This document shows, piece after piece, positions 22,579 through 31,859 of a stretch of DNA of 64,000 nucleotides. Within the stretch, counting starts at the first letter, position 1. Every line of letters starts with the position of its first letter. The DNA is from a virus, in IMG/VR virus record IMGVR_UViG_3300043219_000566, positions 62,001 through 126,000 of that record. One strand, written 5' to 3'. Below the pieces are notes generated by a model. The model made no database searches. It saw nothing but the letters and a program-made list of their open reading frames with translations, and had not been told where the DNA came from. The translations under genes were made by a program, and so were the position numbers.

Positions 22579-23464
22579 CTGGCGTTACTCGTTCCACCGT
22601 GATGTCGGTAACGCTATTTAAGTGAACTGCTAGAGCAGCCGCAAGTTGCTCGACCTCGTGCTGGATGTTTTCCCACCCCTCCTGCAGCAACTCGGTCCGC
22701 CTGGTGACGTAGTCGAAGGTGCGTTTGCGGTAGAACGGCGGCCACTGCGCCTCGTCTGCGGCCCCCGCCGGATAGTCCACCAGATCGCCCGGACTACATA
22801 CCGCAATCGGACGGCTCTTGGTCTCGCGCCCACGATCCGGCAGGTCGTCCCGCCACAAGAAGATCTTTGCATCGGTGCCGTCGGCCGAGCAAGTCACGCG
22901 CATGCGGTAACCAACCGGGCTATCTTCCGGATAGGCTGCGACTGCGTCGCGCTGTAGCACGAAACGTCGCGCGCCCTGTAGCGAACTGGACGAGTCCAGG
23001 GACGTTGCCCCAGGCGAGAAATCGTAGATCTTCATTTCAGCTGCGCGCAACGGAGCCAAGATGCCCAGCGCGTTCGCTAGTTTCTGGATATCGGACAGCA
23101 GCAACTCCCAGAACTGATCCATGATGGTTTCGTTCCGGAACGTCCAGCTGCCCTGGTTGCTGCGGTAGAACCCCGTCGCCGGATCGGGAGTGCTCTGGGG
23201 CCAGGTCTCCATGTCCAACGGGCTGCAGATGCCGATGAAGTGCGTACGGCCGTTGCCGTCGAGCTTGTAGAGCAAGACGTCGTGGTCGGTGCCGCTGATC
23301 GACGATGAGCTGGGAAACGAGATCGTGGAAGACGAGGACTCGATGCCTTCGATCGGGTCCCACTCGCCCGGCATCCCGACTCGCACGTCCATCCGCGTGC
23401 CGTATTCCTGCAGATTCAGCGACTCGGGAACGGCGACCATCTTGCGGACAGCGTAGTCAGGCAT
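22571..23464 (-). CDS. Virion-associated protein with serine runs
   Basis: A 297-residue protein starts at ATG 23464 with GGGAGG 6 bases upstream. Three runs of four serines occur (ESSSST, PSSSSIS, DSSSSLQ). The rest is a mixture of beta-rich segments and a C-terminal helix (LLQEGWENIQHEVEQLAAAL). It contains two related halves: each has a region of the form I-[GA]-[IV]-C-S-P followed by D, a Pro-rich loop, FYR and a W or F aromatic stretch (residues about 75-115 and 215-255), suggesting an internal duplication. It probably belongs to the tail-fibre set because of its position and the serine runs. Confidence 0.7.
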   Translation of the reverse strand: MPDYAVRKMVAVPESLNLQEYGTRMDVRVGMPGEWDPIEGIESSSSTISFPSSSSISGTDHDVLLYKLDGNGRTHFIGICSPLDMETWPQSTPDPATGFYRSNQGSWTFRNETIMDQFWELLLSDIQKLANALGILAPLRAAEMKIYDFSPGATSLDSSSSLQGARRFVLQRDAVAAYPEDSPVGYRMRVTCSADGTDAKIFLWRDDLPDRGRETKSRPIAVCSPGDLVDYPAGAADEAQWPPFYRKRTFDYVTRRTELLQEGWENIQHEVEQLAAALAVHLNSVTDITVERVTPDA

Positions 23465-23466
23465 CG

Positions 23467-25470
23467 CTAGCCTCCCGCCGAAGACGAGCTGCAGACGCTG
23501 TCGGTGCGGTAGCTTACTACCAGCGCCGGGGCAAGCAGACTTATGCTGCCGTCACGTCGCGCGCCGGGATCAGAGACGACTTCTTGAATCCACAAGCCGA
23601 AGTACTCGTTGCCACCGTCCGGGTCGTAATGCCAACGATCGACGAAGAACTGCATCATCGCAGTGATATTGGGAGGCAAGCTTACCACGCCATTCTGGAT
23701 CGTCGCCGCCAGACGGTCCCAAATTACGCCGTTGCGCGCCACAGCTGGGTCATCGACCCCAGAGAACTGGTCGACTGGCAAGTACCCAGGCTTGTAGATG
23801 TCGCGCACACGCAGCACTGCGTCCTCGCCTGTCTCGGAGGTATGCGCCGTCAAGAGCAAAGCCGCGCTCAGAATATGGGCGCAGCGCGGGATTGCTAGCG
23901 GGAAGCGCAAGAACGCATCCCAGTACTCGCCCGGGTCCAGGTTTCGGCCGAAGCGAATGAAGCCCAGGTCGTTGAATACAGTCTGAGTGCCGTGTTGGTT
24001 GAAGCGTGTTGCCGCGTCCTTGGTGTGCTCCAGGTAAATTAACACGGAGAACAGATCTGGATCGACCCAGTCCGACGACGAAGACACCGGTGCCAGAGAC
24101 GATGACGACAACGCCAACGGCGGCGGCACCGCAGAGAACGACGAAGACGAAGAAGACGGTCCGAACACTGGAGCTACCGAAGATGATTCCACTTCGATTG
24201 GCTCCGGGGCCGTAAACGTCTCGCTGTCTACAAACGCTGCCACTCCGGCCCCGCCGCGCAACACAGCGCCTCTACCAACCACCGGCACGCCGAACTCTAC
24301 CATGTCCAACGAGAGCGTAGCGCACTGCTGCTGGATCTCCTTCCAGGCGCGATCCAACAAAGCTGTCGTAGGCGCGAAAATCTCGGCCTGGCTCGTACGG
24401 AAAGCAAACGGGAATTGCGGCCTGGGCGTATCCTCGGGGATCAAAGTCAGATCATTGATATCGGCTACTCTCCGAAAAACCCGCTTGCGCAGCGTGATCC
24501 CGGGGTACGGTCGGCTGATCTCGTGAACGAAGATCTTGTTGATCACGCCTGAAGTCGACGTGCAGGCGATCAGCATGCGGAATAGGCTGCCCTCGAATCC
24601 CACCTTGTCGCGCAAGTTACCTTGGTCTAAGCGCTCGACCGTGAACGACGGGACTATAGCTGGAGTGAGCGACGAAGATGAAAGGAAAAAGACGCAGTAG
24701 CTAAATCCTGGCACTGGCCTAACGACGGAGTCGCCGCCCCAGTAGAACAAGCTCAGATCGATCGAGTCGCTATTGAACGTGCCATTCCGCCCGTTACCGG
24801 ACTCGTCGGCAATCAGCGCAGTTGGTACTCCACCAGCGTGCTCAGTGGAGCCGTCCCCCATGCGCCACCAACCCTCCAAGAAGGCAGATTTGGTGTAGCT
24901 GCCAGAATCGTCATCCAGCATCAAGCCATCGGCACCGTTGTACAGCGCGACAGCTTGCGCGAAGCTTAGCGTTGTGCTCCAGATACCGACCTCGTCGATC
25001 CAGCCGTCGAATTCCGTTTCGCTGTCGAAAAGCGTGGTGGAACGCACCGCGCCGATGAGAACGTCAGCTGCCTGCATCGTCGTGCCGGTGTACGCGTTCG
25101 TGGCCGCTTGCTGCCCATCGACGAAGACCCAGAGCTGAGACGCGCTGAACGAGATAACGATGTGGTGCCACTCGGCGTCGTTGAGCACGATGCCGAGCAG
25201 CCCGCCGATGTTGTAGTTGAAGATCTCCCCGCCGATGTACACGTCCAAGTCGATAGCGTTGATCGAAAATCCGTACTGGCAGACATTTTTGAACCCCTTG
25301 GCAACGACCATGTAGCTGCCGTTACCCGCAGCCCCAGTTTTGATCCAAGCCTGCATCGACCAGCTGTTCAATCCGGGCTGGAAGTTAAAAGCCGAATGCG
25401 CACCGACGGTAACGTATTCGTTTTCCAGTATCCGGAACTGCCCGGCCCAACAGTTTTGCAATGCACCCAT
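23467..25470 (-). CDS. Fibre-region protein with N-terminal LamG/ConA-like domain
   Basis: The product has 667 residues. Residues about 30-185 match the LamG-like jelly-roll pattern: SMQAWIKT near the start, EWHHIVISF and LWVFVDGQ in the middle, then GWIDEVGIW and ALYNGADG at the end. Such domains bind carbohydrates or proteins in phage tail fibres. Serine runs are numerous (SSSSLTP, SSSSSSFSA, SSSSLAP, SSSSDW, SSSSAGG at the C-terminus). A later region about residues 480-640 may be a second beta-sandwich. It is likely a receptor-binding or glycan-binding fibre component. Confidence 0.8.
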   Translation of the reverse strand: MGALQNCWAGQFRILENEYVTVGAHSAFNFQPGLNSWSMQAWIKTGAAGNGSYMVVAKGFKNVCQYGFSINAIDLDVYIGGEIFNYNIGGLLGIVLNDAEWHHIVISFSASQLWVFVDGQQAATNAYTGTTMQAADVLIGAVRSTTLFDSETEFDGWIDEVGIWSTTLSFAQAVALYNGADGLMLDDDSGSYTKSAFLEGWWRMGDGSTEHAGGVPTALIADESGNGRNGTFNSDSIDLSLFYWGGDSVVRPVPGFSYCVFFLSSSSLTPAIVPSFTVERLDQGNLRDKVGFEGSLFRMLIACTSTSGVINKIFVHEISRPYPGITLRKRVFRRVADINDLTLIPEDTPRPQFPFAFRTSQAEIFAPTTALLDRAWKEIQQQCATLSLDMVEFGVPVVGRGAVLRGGAGVAAFVDSETFTAPEPIEVESSSVAPVFGPSSSSSSFSAVPPPLALSSSSLAPVSSSSDWVDPDLFSVLIYLEHTKDAATRFNQHGTQTVFNDLGFIRFGRNLDPGEYWDAFLRFPLAIPRCAHILSAALLLTAHTSETGEDAVLRVRDIYKPGYLPVDQFSGVDDPAVARNGVIWDRLAATIQNGVVSLPPNITAMMQFFVDRWHYDPDGGNEYFGLWIQEVVSDPGARRDGSISLLAPALVVSYRTDSVCSSSSAGG

Positions 25471-25473
25471 GGG

Positions 25474-25878
25474 CTAATCCACGATTACGAACCGTTCGCG
25501 TTTCTTGGCTGCTTTCCCGGCGTACGCCAGGACGACGCGCTGAAACGGCTTGCGCTTCGCCGCGCTGACGAAGCCGCGGAGTTTTTGCAACTCCTGCATT
25601 CTATCGTGGTCGTAGAGCCACAGGAAAATCTGAGCGAATCCGTCCAGTATCGAGGCCTGAGCACGTAGAGCCTTGAGCCCGTCGCACTTGGTGCAGTCCG
25701 TATTCAGCGCAGACCCATCGAGCCCCTTCTTCTGCATGAACGTAGCCAGTTCCGTAACCGACGACAGCAGCTGAGCGAACGCCGGGCAGTGCTTGTAGAA
25801 GCCCTTGTGTCCCAGCAACCAGAGCACGTTGCTCTTGTTGCACAGGAAATCATCACTCGACACCCGCGATGTTCTCAT
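25474..25878 (-). CDS. Protein of unknown function with C-x2-C motif
   Basis: About 134 residues, start uncertain (ATG 25878 or GTG 25863), overlapping the end of the glycosyltransferase gene. It has an aromatic N-terminal region (NVLWLLGHKGFYKHC), then CTKC, then a helix and a basic C-terminus (AKRKPFQRVVLAYAGKAAKK). A loose resemblance to 22288-22578 (Cys pair followed by about 30 residues and a K-L-[KR]-x-[FV]-type segment ending in a V-x-x-Y stretch) suggests the same small family. Function unknown. Confidence 0.55.
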   Translation of the reverse strand: MRTSRVSSDDFLCNKSNVLWLLGHKGFYKHCPAFAQLLSSVTELATFMQKKGLDGSALNTDCTKCDGLKALRAQASILDGFAQIFLWLYDHDRMQELQKLRGFVSAAKRKPFQRVVLAYAGKAAKKRERFVIVD

Positions 25879-27817
25879 TGTACCCACGGAGATTAGCGTC
25901 ACTGATCTTGACCCCCTGATACGCCTGCGCAACCCCGTAACCTTGCTGTTGCAGCGCTACGCCCATCCAGATGTCGCCGCCGCGATGCTTGATGCGCGGG
26001 TCAGGCCAATTGGCTGCCTGGATCGCGTCGCGGGTCACCAGCCAGAACCCGCCGGTGCAGAAGTCACTTTTGTCCATCGGCGGACGCTTGGTTTTGTCCT
26101 GGTGAAGCGGGCGACCAGCATACCACCCAGCCTGTTTCAGCCAGTCCCACTGGTTGCCGCGCAGGTGCCAGTAGTACACCTTCCCGAACATGTGGTAGCC
26201 CCGGGGATAACGCGCGTCCTGCTGCAAAAACATCTCATCGACCTTGCTGCCGAGATGCAGCAGCCAGTTGCGATCGACGACATGCGAGTCGTCGTCGAAC
26301 CACATGACCCAGTCGGTCGTCAGCGGAGCCTCGGAGTCGTGGAACATGCGCCGCATCATCGGGTACTTGAAGACCTGCGGCGCGGCCTCGTAGATCCGCT
26401 CGACGTTGGGCTTGTCCTCCAGGAACGCCAGCACCTGCTTACGCGCGTCTTTGGTCGGTTCGTTGAGCGCGTAGCGCAGCTTGAACAAGTTGACGTCGAA
26501 GTGCGCGTAGAGGCTGTTCAGACAACGCAGCGCCAGGTCGGAATGCTTGCCGTAGGTCAAGCCGCACACGGTAATCGGGAACGTCAGGTGCTTGAATTTC
26601 ACCTCGTCCGGGCGCAGCGGAACCGTCGGCTCGCTGGGCCGCTTGCTCGGGCGTGCCTGCTTCGCCTTGGTCTTGGCGATTACAGGATGAGGATCTTGCA
26701 CCGGAGCCGGAGTACCCGCGTTCGGCACCTTCACAATCAAGTCTCTGATCGACGGCATCTGGTTCTCTCCGCAAGCGTGCTTTTCGTATTCCAGAATACT
26801 CTCAACGACTCGATCTACTGTAATCATGTCGAGACAACGCGGCAAAGGCACTCGGGCAGGAGTGTAAACGACGTTGCTGCAATTCTGCTCGGGCTTGCCC
26901 TCGGTAACCCGTGTTCGCCAGCAACCATGGTTCTTGCAGCACTTCAACGCGCCGACGGTGTGCAGGAACTTATGCGGCATGAATGGATGATCTACGAACC
27001 GCGCATCTTGATCCGGGTGCCAAGCCTCCCACTGCTTGGGAGTACCCGGCGGCTTCTTGATCCTCCCGCTAGCAAACGCCATGTTGCGCTGCAACGTCTC
27101 GACGTTGTAAGCCTCCCAGGTGTAGTGCTCGCGCCCGCCTGCGATCACCACAGTCGGCTTGCCGATCGCGGCCGCCAGGTGCATGAAGCAGGTAACCGGC
27201 GTCAGGACACCGCGGGCGTGCAAGCAAAGCCGAAACGCCTCGCGCAAGCTGGTTTTGCCCACCATGCTAAGCGCGCCGTTGAGCGGCGGGTGGTAGTGCC
27301 GCGCGCCGCCGCCGCTGGGCTTTCCGCCGATCTGCACGAAGTTGACTACGCCCTCCAGTCGCTGAATGACCTCCTGGTAACGCGCAGCGTCCCACCATTT
27401 GGTGGTAAAGTCGGCCTTGCCGCCCGAGACAACTACCCAGTAGTCGCCCTCGATCAACGGCTCGTTCAGTTCTTGCGGGCTCCAGTGCAGGTCGGGACGG
27501 AACTCGGTCAGCCGCACCTTCAGGTTGAGTTTCTTGTTCAGATCGTCGATGAAGCCCTGGATAAAATGCAGTCCGCACTGATTGGACCTGTGGATTAGCG
27601 GGTAACCCAGCTTGATTACGTTGGTCGTCTTGCGCGCCAAGTTCGCGATATACGGGTTGTTTTCCCAGACCTCTTTTGCCGTCGTTTCGACGCCGGTGAC
27701 GTACTGGTTGGGGTAACACCGATGCAGATCACGCAGGACCACCGACATCATCATGACGTCGCCTGGTGCTTGCGTATTGCGAAAAATCAGCGACCGGGGA
27801 CTACGTGCGCGCCGCAT
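25853..27817 (-). CDS. Two-domain glycosyltransferase (GT9-like plus GT-A/GT2-like)
   Basis: A 654-residue protein starts at ATG 27817, placed by GAGGGAG 3-8 bases upstream. Residues about 1-330 match a heptosyltransferase-type (GT9) fold: FRNTQAPGDVMMMSVVLRDL at the N-terminus, a WVVVSGGKADFTTKWWD segment and a THFMH-like acceptor region (PVTCFMHLAAAIGKPTVVI). Residues about 405-640 match a GT-A domain: FPITVCGLTYGKHSD, then a D-D-D metal motif at about residue 508 (WFDDDSHVVD) and a GGDIWMG segment. A Pro/Lys-rich linker joins them. Phage enzymes of this kind modify virion proteins, phage DNA or host surface glycans. Placement inside the fibre operon next to serine-run proteins favours virion glycosylation. 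Confidence 0.82.
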   Translation of the reverse strand: MRRARSPRSLIFRNTQAPGDVMMMSVVLRDLHRCYPNQYVTGVETTAKEVWENNPYIANLARKTTNVIKLGYPLIHRSNQCGLHFIQGFIDDLNKKLNLKVRLTEFRPDLHWSPQELNEPLIEGDYWVVVSGGKADFTTKWWDAARYQEVIQRLEGVVNFVQIGGKPSGGGARHYHPPLNGALSMVGKTSLREAFRLCLHARGVLTPVTCFMHLAAAIGKPTVVIAGGREHYTWEAYNVETLQRNMAFASGRIKKPPGTPKQWEAWHPDQDARFVDHPFMPHKFLHTVGALKCCKNHGCWRTRVTEGKPEQNCSNVVYTPARVPLPRCLDMITVDRVVESILEYEKHACGENQMPSIRDLIVKVPNAGTPAPVQDPHPVIAKTKAKQARPSKRPSEPTVPLRPDEVKFKHLTFPITVCGLTYGKHSDLALRCLNSLYAHFDVNLFKLRYALNEPTKDARKQVLAFLEDKPNVERIYEAAPQVFKYPMMRRMFHDSEAPLTTDWVMWFDDDSHVVDRNWLLHLGSKVDEMFLQQDARYPRGYHMFGKVYYWHLRGNQWDWLKQAGWYAGRPLHQDKTKRPPMDKSDFCTGGFWLVTRDAIQAANWPDPRIKHRGGDIWMGVALQQQGYGVAQAYQGVKISDANLRGYNENIAGVE

Positions 27818-27827
27818 AGCTCCCTCG

Positions 27828-28373
27828 TTACTTACCGCAGCTGGAACAGCCCTTGTGCGGCGATCCCGCAGCAGCAGAAGACAACGAGGCCAGTTGACGT
27901 GCGGCCAGACCGTGCACCAGCGTAGCCGCAGCAGCATAAGCTACCGCAGATAGCATCATTGCGAATAGATGTTGCCGCCCGTTGACCGCCAACCAGAGAA
28001 GCAGCGCAGTCCAGAAAAACTGACAAAACGAGCAGCTCGTGAAGTAAATCAGCATGCGCGTTTTCCACGTGATCTGCATCAAGCTGGAGAGATGCCGGTG
28101 CTTGTGTTCGAGCACCGAGGGCTCCAGCGGTATCCGCGCAGCGTTCATATCACCCTGCGCTGCCTCGGGGTTCCACAGTATCTTGTGGCGTAGCTCCCAT
28201 TGCAGCTGTCGGATCAAAGCAGCATCGGTCGTATTGCGCAGCCTGAACCAGCGCAACAGCTCCGTGGCTAAAAACGACTGGAATAAAACCTTGGTCGCTC
28301 CAAGCGTGACGAAGACCCAAACTATCAACGGAACGACCTGATCCATTCCGCGTACATCAAGAACACTCATCAT
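27828..28373 (-). CDS. DUF1360-like membrane protein (second copy)
   Basis: A 181-residue protein starts at ATG 28373 (AGGAG 8 bases upstream, ATGA overlap with the previous stop). It has an N-terminal apolar segment (VPLIVWVFVTLGATKVLF), then SCSFCQFFWTALLLWLAV (C-x2-C-x3-W) and another apolar segment (FAMMLSAVAYAAAATLVHG), ending with CSSCGK. This is the same arrangement as 6882-7328. Co-translation with the glycosyltransferase directly downstream (10-base gap) suggests a membrane partner, perhaps for export or anchoring; this is inference. Confidence 0.7.
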   Translation of the reverse strand: MMSVLDVRGMDQVVPLIVWVFVTLGATKVLFQSFLATELLRWFRLRNTTDAALIRQLQWELRHKILWNPEAAQGDMNAARIPLEPSVLEHKHRHLSSLMQITWKTRMLIYFTSCSFCQFFWTALLLWLAVNGRQHLFAMMLSAVAYAAAATLVHGLAARQLASLSSAAAGSPHKGCSSCGK

Positions 28374-28681
28374 GATCGCTGCTCCTGCATCTCGTGCCGC
28401 AGATGCGCAATAATCCGCACCTCCGGAGTAACGTTGTTGGGATCGACTGTGAAAGGATCATTCTTCCGTAATTGCCAGCCCGTGTCCAGTCGCTCCAAAA
28501 ATTCCGCGCCGCCGGGCTGCTCCGCGATCCACTTGCGCAGCTCCTCCATGGCTGTGTTGTCCAGCGCTTCGCGAGCTTTGTCCAACACAAAGTCACAGGC
28601 CAATAGCCCTAGCGCATCGTCGGGACAGTACGCCGTCAGATGCACGCGTTTCGTTCCCACGTTGATACTGATCACTGGCAC
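28370..28681 (-). CDS. Small protein of unknown function
   Basis: A 103-residue protein, probably from GTG 28681, which has GAGGAG 6 bases upstream; ATG-free frame upstream has no ribosome site. It begins with a beta strand pair (VISINVGTKRVHLTAYC), then helices with Asp/Glu/Arg and ends with HLRHEMQEQRS. It overlaps the DUF1360-like gene by the ATGA arrangement. No family is recognised. Confidence 0.6.
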   Translation of the reverse strand: MPVISINVGTKRVHLTAYCPDDALGLLACDFVLDKAREALDNTAMEELRKWIAEQPGGAEFLERLDTGWQLRKNDPFTVDPNNVTPEVRIIAHLRHEMQEQRS

Positions 28682-28692
28682 CGCACGCTCCT

Positions 28693-31600
28693 CTATTCGC
28701 AAGGATTGTAGGGAGAACAAGTTCCACCCTGCCAAACTCCGCCCATCAGATCGCACTCGCCCTCTCCGTCGACTAAAAAGCACGAGGCTCCCACGCAGCA
28801 AGCGCCCATGTTCTGCTCATCAGGTGACCAGCACGGAAGCGGATTGGTCCAGCTCTCGCACGGGCAGTCGCTGCCGTAATCCTGCCAACCCTGCGGGCTC
28901 AAGCTGTAACTCCGCAGCGTCGGAATACCAGGGCGTTCATCCGGGTATGGTGTGCTCAGCCAAAGATCGCCAGCGAACTCGTTCTCATGGCCCTCGAAAT
29001 ACCGGTAAGCCCGGCCGGAGCCATCGAGGTTCAAGTCCGTGGCAGCCCAGACCCTGTCGCCTTGACACACCGGTTGCATCCATACTGAGCACTCGCAAAC
29101 ATAGCCATCAGCGCAGGCCTGCGACCCCATCCCGCCCAAGTTACTATGGGTAGGTCCATAGTAAAAATTTAGTCCGCCGAGACGTGTTGTTTCGCATAAA
29201 CTTGGTTTTGAAGCGTTAGGATTAGGGTTATCGTACCCAAAGACCTCGACCGGCGGCGGCCAAGTTATCACCTCGGCCAAGGACCAACAGCAATTGTGGC
29301 AAACCCGGCAAGTACCGACAACATCCCACCACGACTGCGCGAGCCCCTCCCAGTAGACTCCCATCACCTCATGGAACCACATCCCGAGTTCCCCCACTGC
29401 CGGAAATAGCTCGCCGCACCCGTACATGTCGCCCAAGCAGTTGCCGCTTGCTTCCTTTCCAGGGGTGCCCGTGCTGACCTGGAACGGGCCTTCAAGCCAC
29501 TCGTGATCGAAGCGCGCTTTGCGAAACGGGCCGCCGTGGTTGCTATCGGGACCGCCGACGCAACGAGCGGGCGTACAGATGAATTTAGACCAGCCTTCGA
29601 CTTGCTCCATACGTACCTCAGCATACACATGTAGCAGGGGCGCATCGCATTCGTACGTCTCCAAATTCCGCCCGACGCAAAGCCTTGAGCGCGAAGACAT
29701 ACCGCACCCAGTGGTCGAACCTACGTTGCAAAACACGTTATGATGTACAGTCCACTCGTCAAAACTAGTTCCAGATACGAACCCTTCGCACGCCGAATAG
29801 CGATAGGCCACCATCCCGCACTGCCCCGCAGCTGGTCCGCCGTGTAATTCCCAGCATTCCGACCACGAAGGCCGACTCCAAGAATCGCAAATAAGCGTCG
29901 GCCACCATTCTTCATATACAACCTCTCCGTTTTCCGCTACTTTCATGTAGAAGCCCTGGTAGTATCCTTCACAGCACATGTGGGACGCGTCAATCGTCCA
30001 CGTTTCGACTTGCTCGATAGTATTCGCGCCGTATGAATGATAGTGCCCGCAGCCCAGTCCCATAAAGGTATCCGGCGTGCGCTTGCGGCTCTTGATTGTC
30101 GATTGAGTCCAAATGCCGTTGGTAATCAGGTATTCGACCGCGTTGATGATCTCCAAGATGTGGGTCGGCGCGATTACGTCACCCGGGCGTAATCCCACTT
30201 CGGCGTACCTGTTAAATATCCTCCCAGAGTTCGCGACAGCCGGTTCGTACCAGCAACGAAACAACGAAGGCATAACTTCCCAAGAATTGCCGCCACCGTA
30301 GAACGGATTCCGCGGTCCGGCTTCCGGGTCGTTGGGGACCCACGAGCGCGGCGGCGGCGCGCCGCTGCGAAAGAGCATGTCGATCCCGCGCCAAGACTTG
30401 CGCGCACGCTGCGAGCCGTGCGCGGGCTCGTCCGGGTGGTTGTGCAGCGGGCGTACGTCGTCCCACGCGGGCGGCTTCGGCTGAGTTACGCTGATCGGAG
30501 TCGGCCTAAAAGCGCCGCCAGGCGGATTAGGACTCGGGGGCGGATTGATTTCAATCTCATCGATCGGGTCCATACCCGCGCCGGTTTCGCCCCACTCGCC
30601 CTTGCCGCCGTGGATGTACTGCGGCCAAGGCGCGGAACCTGACCAGCGCCAGCGGATCGGCATATTCATACAGCAGTAACCATGGTTACTCGTGGGACTC
30701 GGGCGAGTTCGTGGGTTATGGTGCACGATCGTCTGGGCTTCCCAGATATCACCACAAAGATCCTGGTCTCCGCAAGTCTGTCCGACAATGAACGAGAGCG
30801 TAAAGCGCACCATGTTCAGCAACTCGGGCTGGATCGTCTCGGAACCATCGAAGTAGTAGCGGTCGGTTCCCTTGCGGCAGCTATTCAGCATCTCCGGCAG
30901 CCCGCGGCCGTACGGATTGTAGTGCGTAAACCAGGTTACCTTGTGGCGCTGCTCGTGAGACGGCGGAGACGAGCCGCCCGGCTCATAATACCACGTGCCG
31001 CCGACCCTGATTCGGATGTACCAATTCACTTCGGTACCTTGGCTGTACGGGCCAATCGTAGCCGAGTACTCCGGCCCCCCGGTCATCGGAGTCACTTCGC
31101 TGTCGTGAACCAACTCAACCTGCGAAGGTGTTGCCACGCCGCTGGGCTTGCTCCAATGAAACCGGATCTCCTCGCCGTTTACTTCAAAGATATCCGGCTC
31201 GGAACCGAACTCCCCATCCGCGCGCGGGTCACCTCCACCCCCACTGCCCTCTTCGCGCCCGTAGCTGCCGGGCGGAAAATAGGTCGTGTTGTGCTCGCCC
31301 CCAATCAACGCCATACCCGAGTCGCAACTCCGCGGAAGAATCGGGACCTGCGGCAGCGGATGCTGCCCAACACACGAGGGCGCTACATTTCCGATTGCCG
31401 CGTACTCCTTACCGCCGCCAGGAGCCGGGGGATACCCGGTCGGCGTAGCCTCCGCGTAGTCGGAGTAGTCGCAATCGACCAGACCGCCACTGTACGGATT
31501 CGGCTTTGGCGACTCCTCCCAGCTCTCTGGCCCCCACAGACAGCGCGGGTGCGTGCGAGCATGCCACTGCTGCTTCGGCTCGGTATCGTAACGCGGCCGC

Positions 31601-31857
31601 CCGCCCCACAGCGCGTACAGCAGCCCTTCGAGCTGCTCCATCGCTTTGGCGAATTGCCCACCCAGCGTTTCTTCCCAGTTGATCTCGTCCCCGCCCGCCG
31701 GAGGCGAGCCCGCCGGGAGAATGCGCTTGCCGGGGTGCATGTCCGACCACTTCATCGCGTAAGGCCGTTCAGCAACGTTCGGGTGAGCCAACCGCTCATC
31801 GATGTGCGAAGTGGTTCCGTACTGCGTGGGCTCCTCGAAGGTAACGTCGTGCGACAC
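28693..31857 (-). CDS. Large Cys/Trp-rich fibre-region protein with GACC-type C-terminus
   Basis: The product has 1054 residues. It is extremely rich in Trp, Cys, Gly, Pro and Tyr and shows no membrane segment. Residues about 215-300 look like a fibronectin-III or immunoglobulin-like fold. The last 40 residues read GACCVGASCFLV, then a C, then GGVWQGGTC and NPC, a Cys-rich module I recall from planctomycete secreted proteins. Many Cys pairs (for example GHYHSYGANT region, CGMSSRSRLC, CRVCHNCC) imply disulphide stabilisation outside the cell. An extracellular adhesin or tail-fibre role is likely from the neighbourhood. The start at ATG 31857 lies 2 bases after the stop of the upstream gene. 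Confidence 0.75.
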   Translation of the reverse strand: MSHDVTFEEPTQYGTTSHIDERLAHPNVAERPYAMKWSDMHPGKRILPAGSPPAGGDEINWEETLGGQFAKAMEQLEGLLYALWGGRPRYDTEPKQQWHARTHPRCLWGPESWEESPKPNPYSGGLVDCDYSDYAEATPTGYPPAPGGGKEYAAIGNVAPSCVGQHPLPQVPILPRSCDSGMALIGGEHNTTYFPPGSYGREEGSGGGGDPRADGEFGSEPDIFEVNGEEIRFHWSKPSGVATPSQVELVHDSEVTPMTGGPEYSATIGPYSQGTEVNWYIRIRVGGTWYYEPGGSSPPSHEQRHKVTWFTHYNPYGRGLPEMLNSCRKGTDRYYFDGSETIQPELLNMVRFTLSFIVGQTCGDQDLCGDIWEAQTIVHHNPRTRPSPTSNHGYCCMNMPIRWRWSGSAPWPQYIHGGKGEWGETGAGMDPIDEIEINPPPSPNPPGGAFRPTPISVTQPKPPAWDDVRPLHNHPDEPAHGSQRARKSWRGIDMLFRSGAPPPRSWVPNDPEAGPRNPFYGGGNSWEVMPSLFRCWYEPAVANSGRIFNRYAEVGLRPGDVIAPTHILEIINAVEYLITNGIWTQSTIKSRKRTPDTFMGLGCGHYHSYGANTIEQVETWTIDASHMCCEGYYQGFYMKVAENGEVVYEEWWPTLICDSWSRPSWSECWELHGGPAAGQCGMVAYRYSACEGFVSGTSFDEWTVHHNVFCNVGSTTGCGMSSRSRLCVGRNLETYECDAPLLHVYAEVRMEQVEGWSKFICTPARCVGGPDSNHGGPFRKARFDHEWLEGPFQVSTGTPGKEASGNCLGDMYGCGELFPAVGELGMWFHEVMGVYWEGLAQSWWDVVGTCRVCHNCCWSLAEVITWPPPVEVFGYDNPNPNASKPSLCETTRLGGLNFYYGPTHSNLGGMGSQACADGYVCECSVWMQPVCQGDRVWAATDLNLDGSGRAYRYFEGHENEFAGDLWLSTPYPDERPGIPTLRSYSLSPQGWQDYGSDCPCESWTNPLPCWSPDEQNMGACCVGASCFLVDGEGECDLMGGVWQGGTCSPYNPCE

Positions 31858-31859
31858 GG

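Noticed and set aside
25805-27598. 597-codon plus-strand frame opposite the glycosyltransferase
   Set aside because: It is the antisense of a clear two-domain enzyme; no ribosome site, and composition (Arg, Val, His, Gln) is that of a GC-rich shadow frame.
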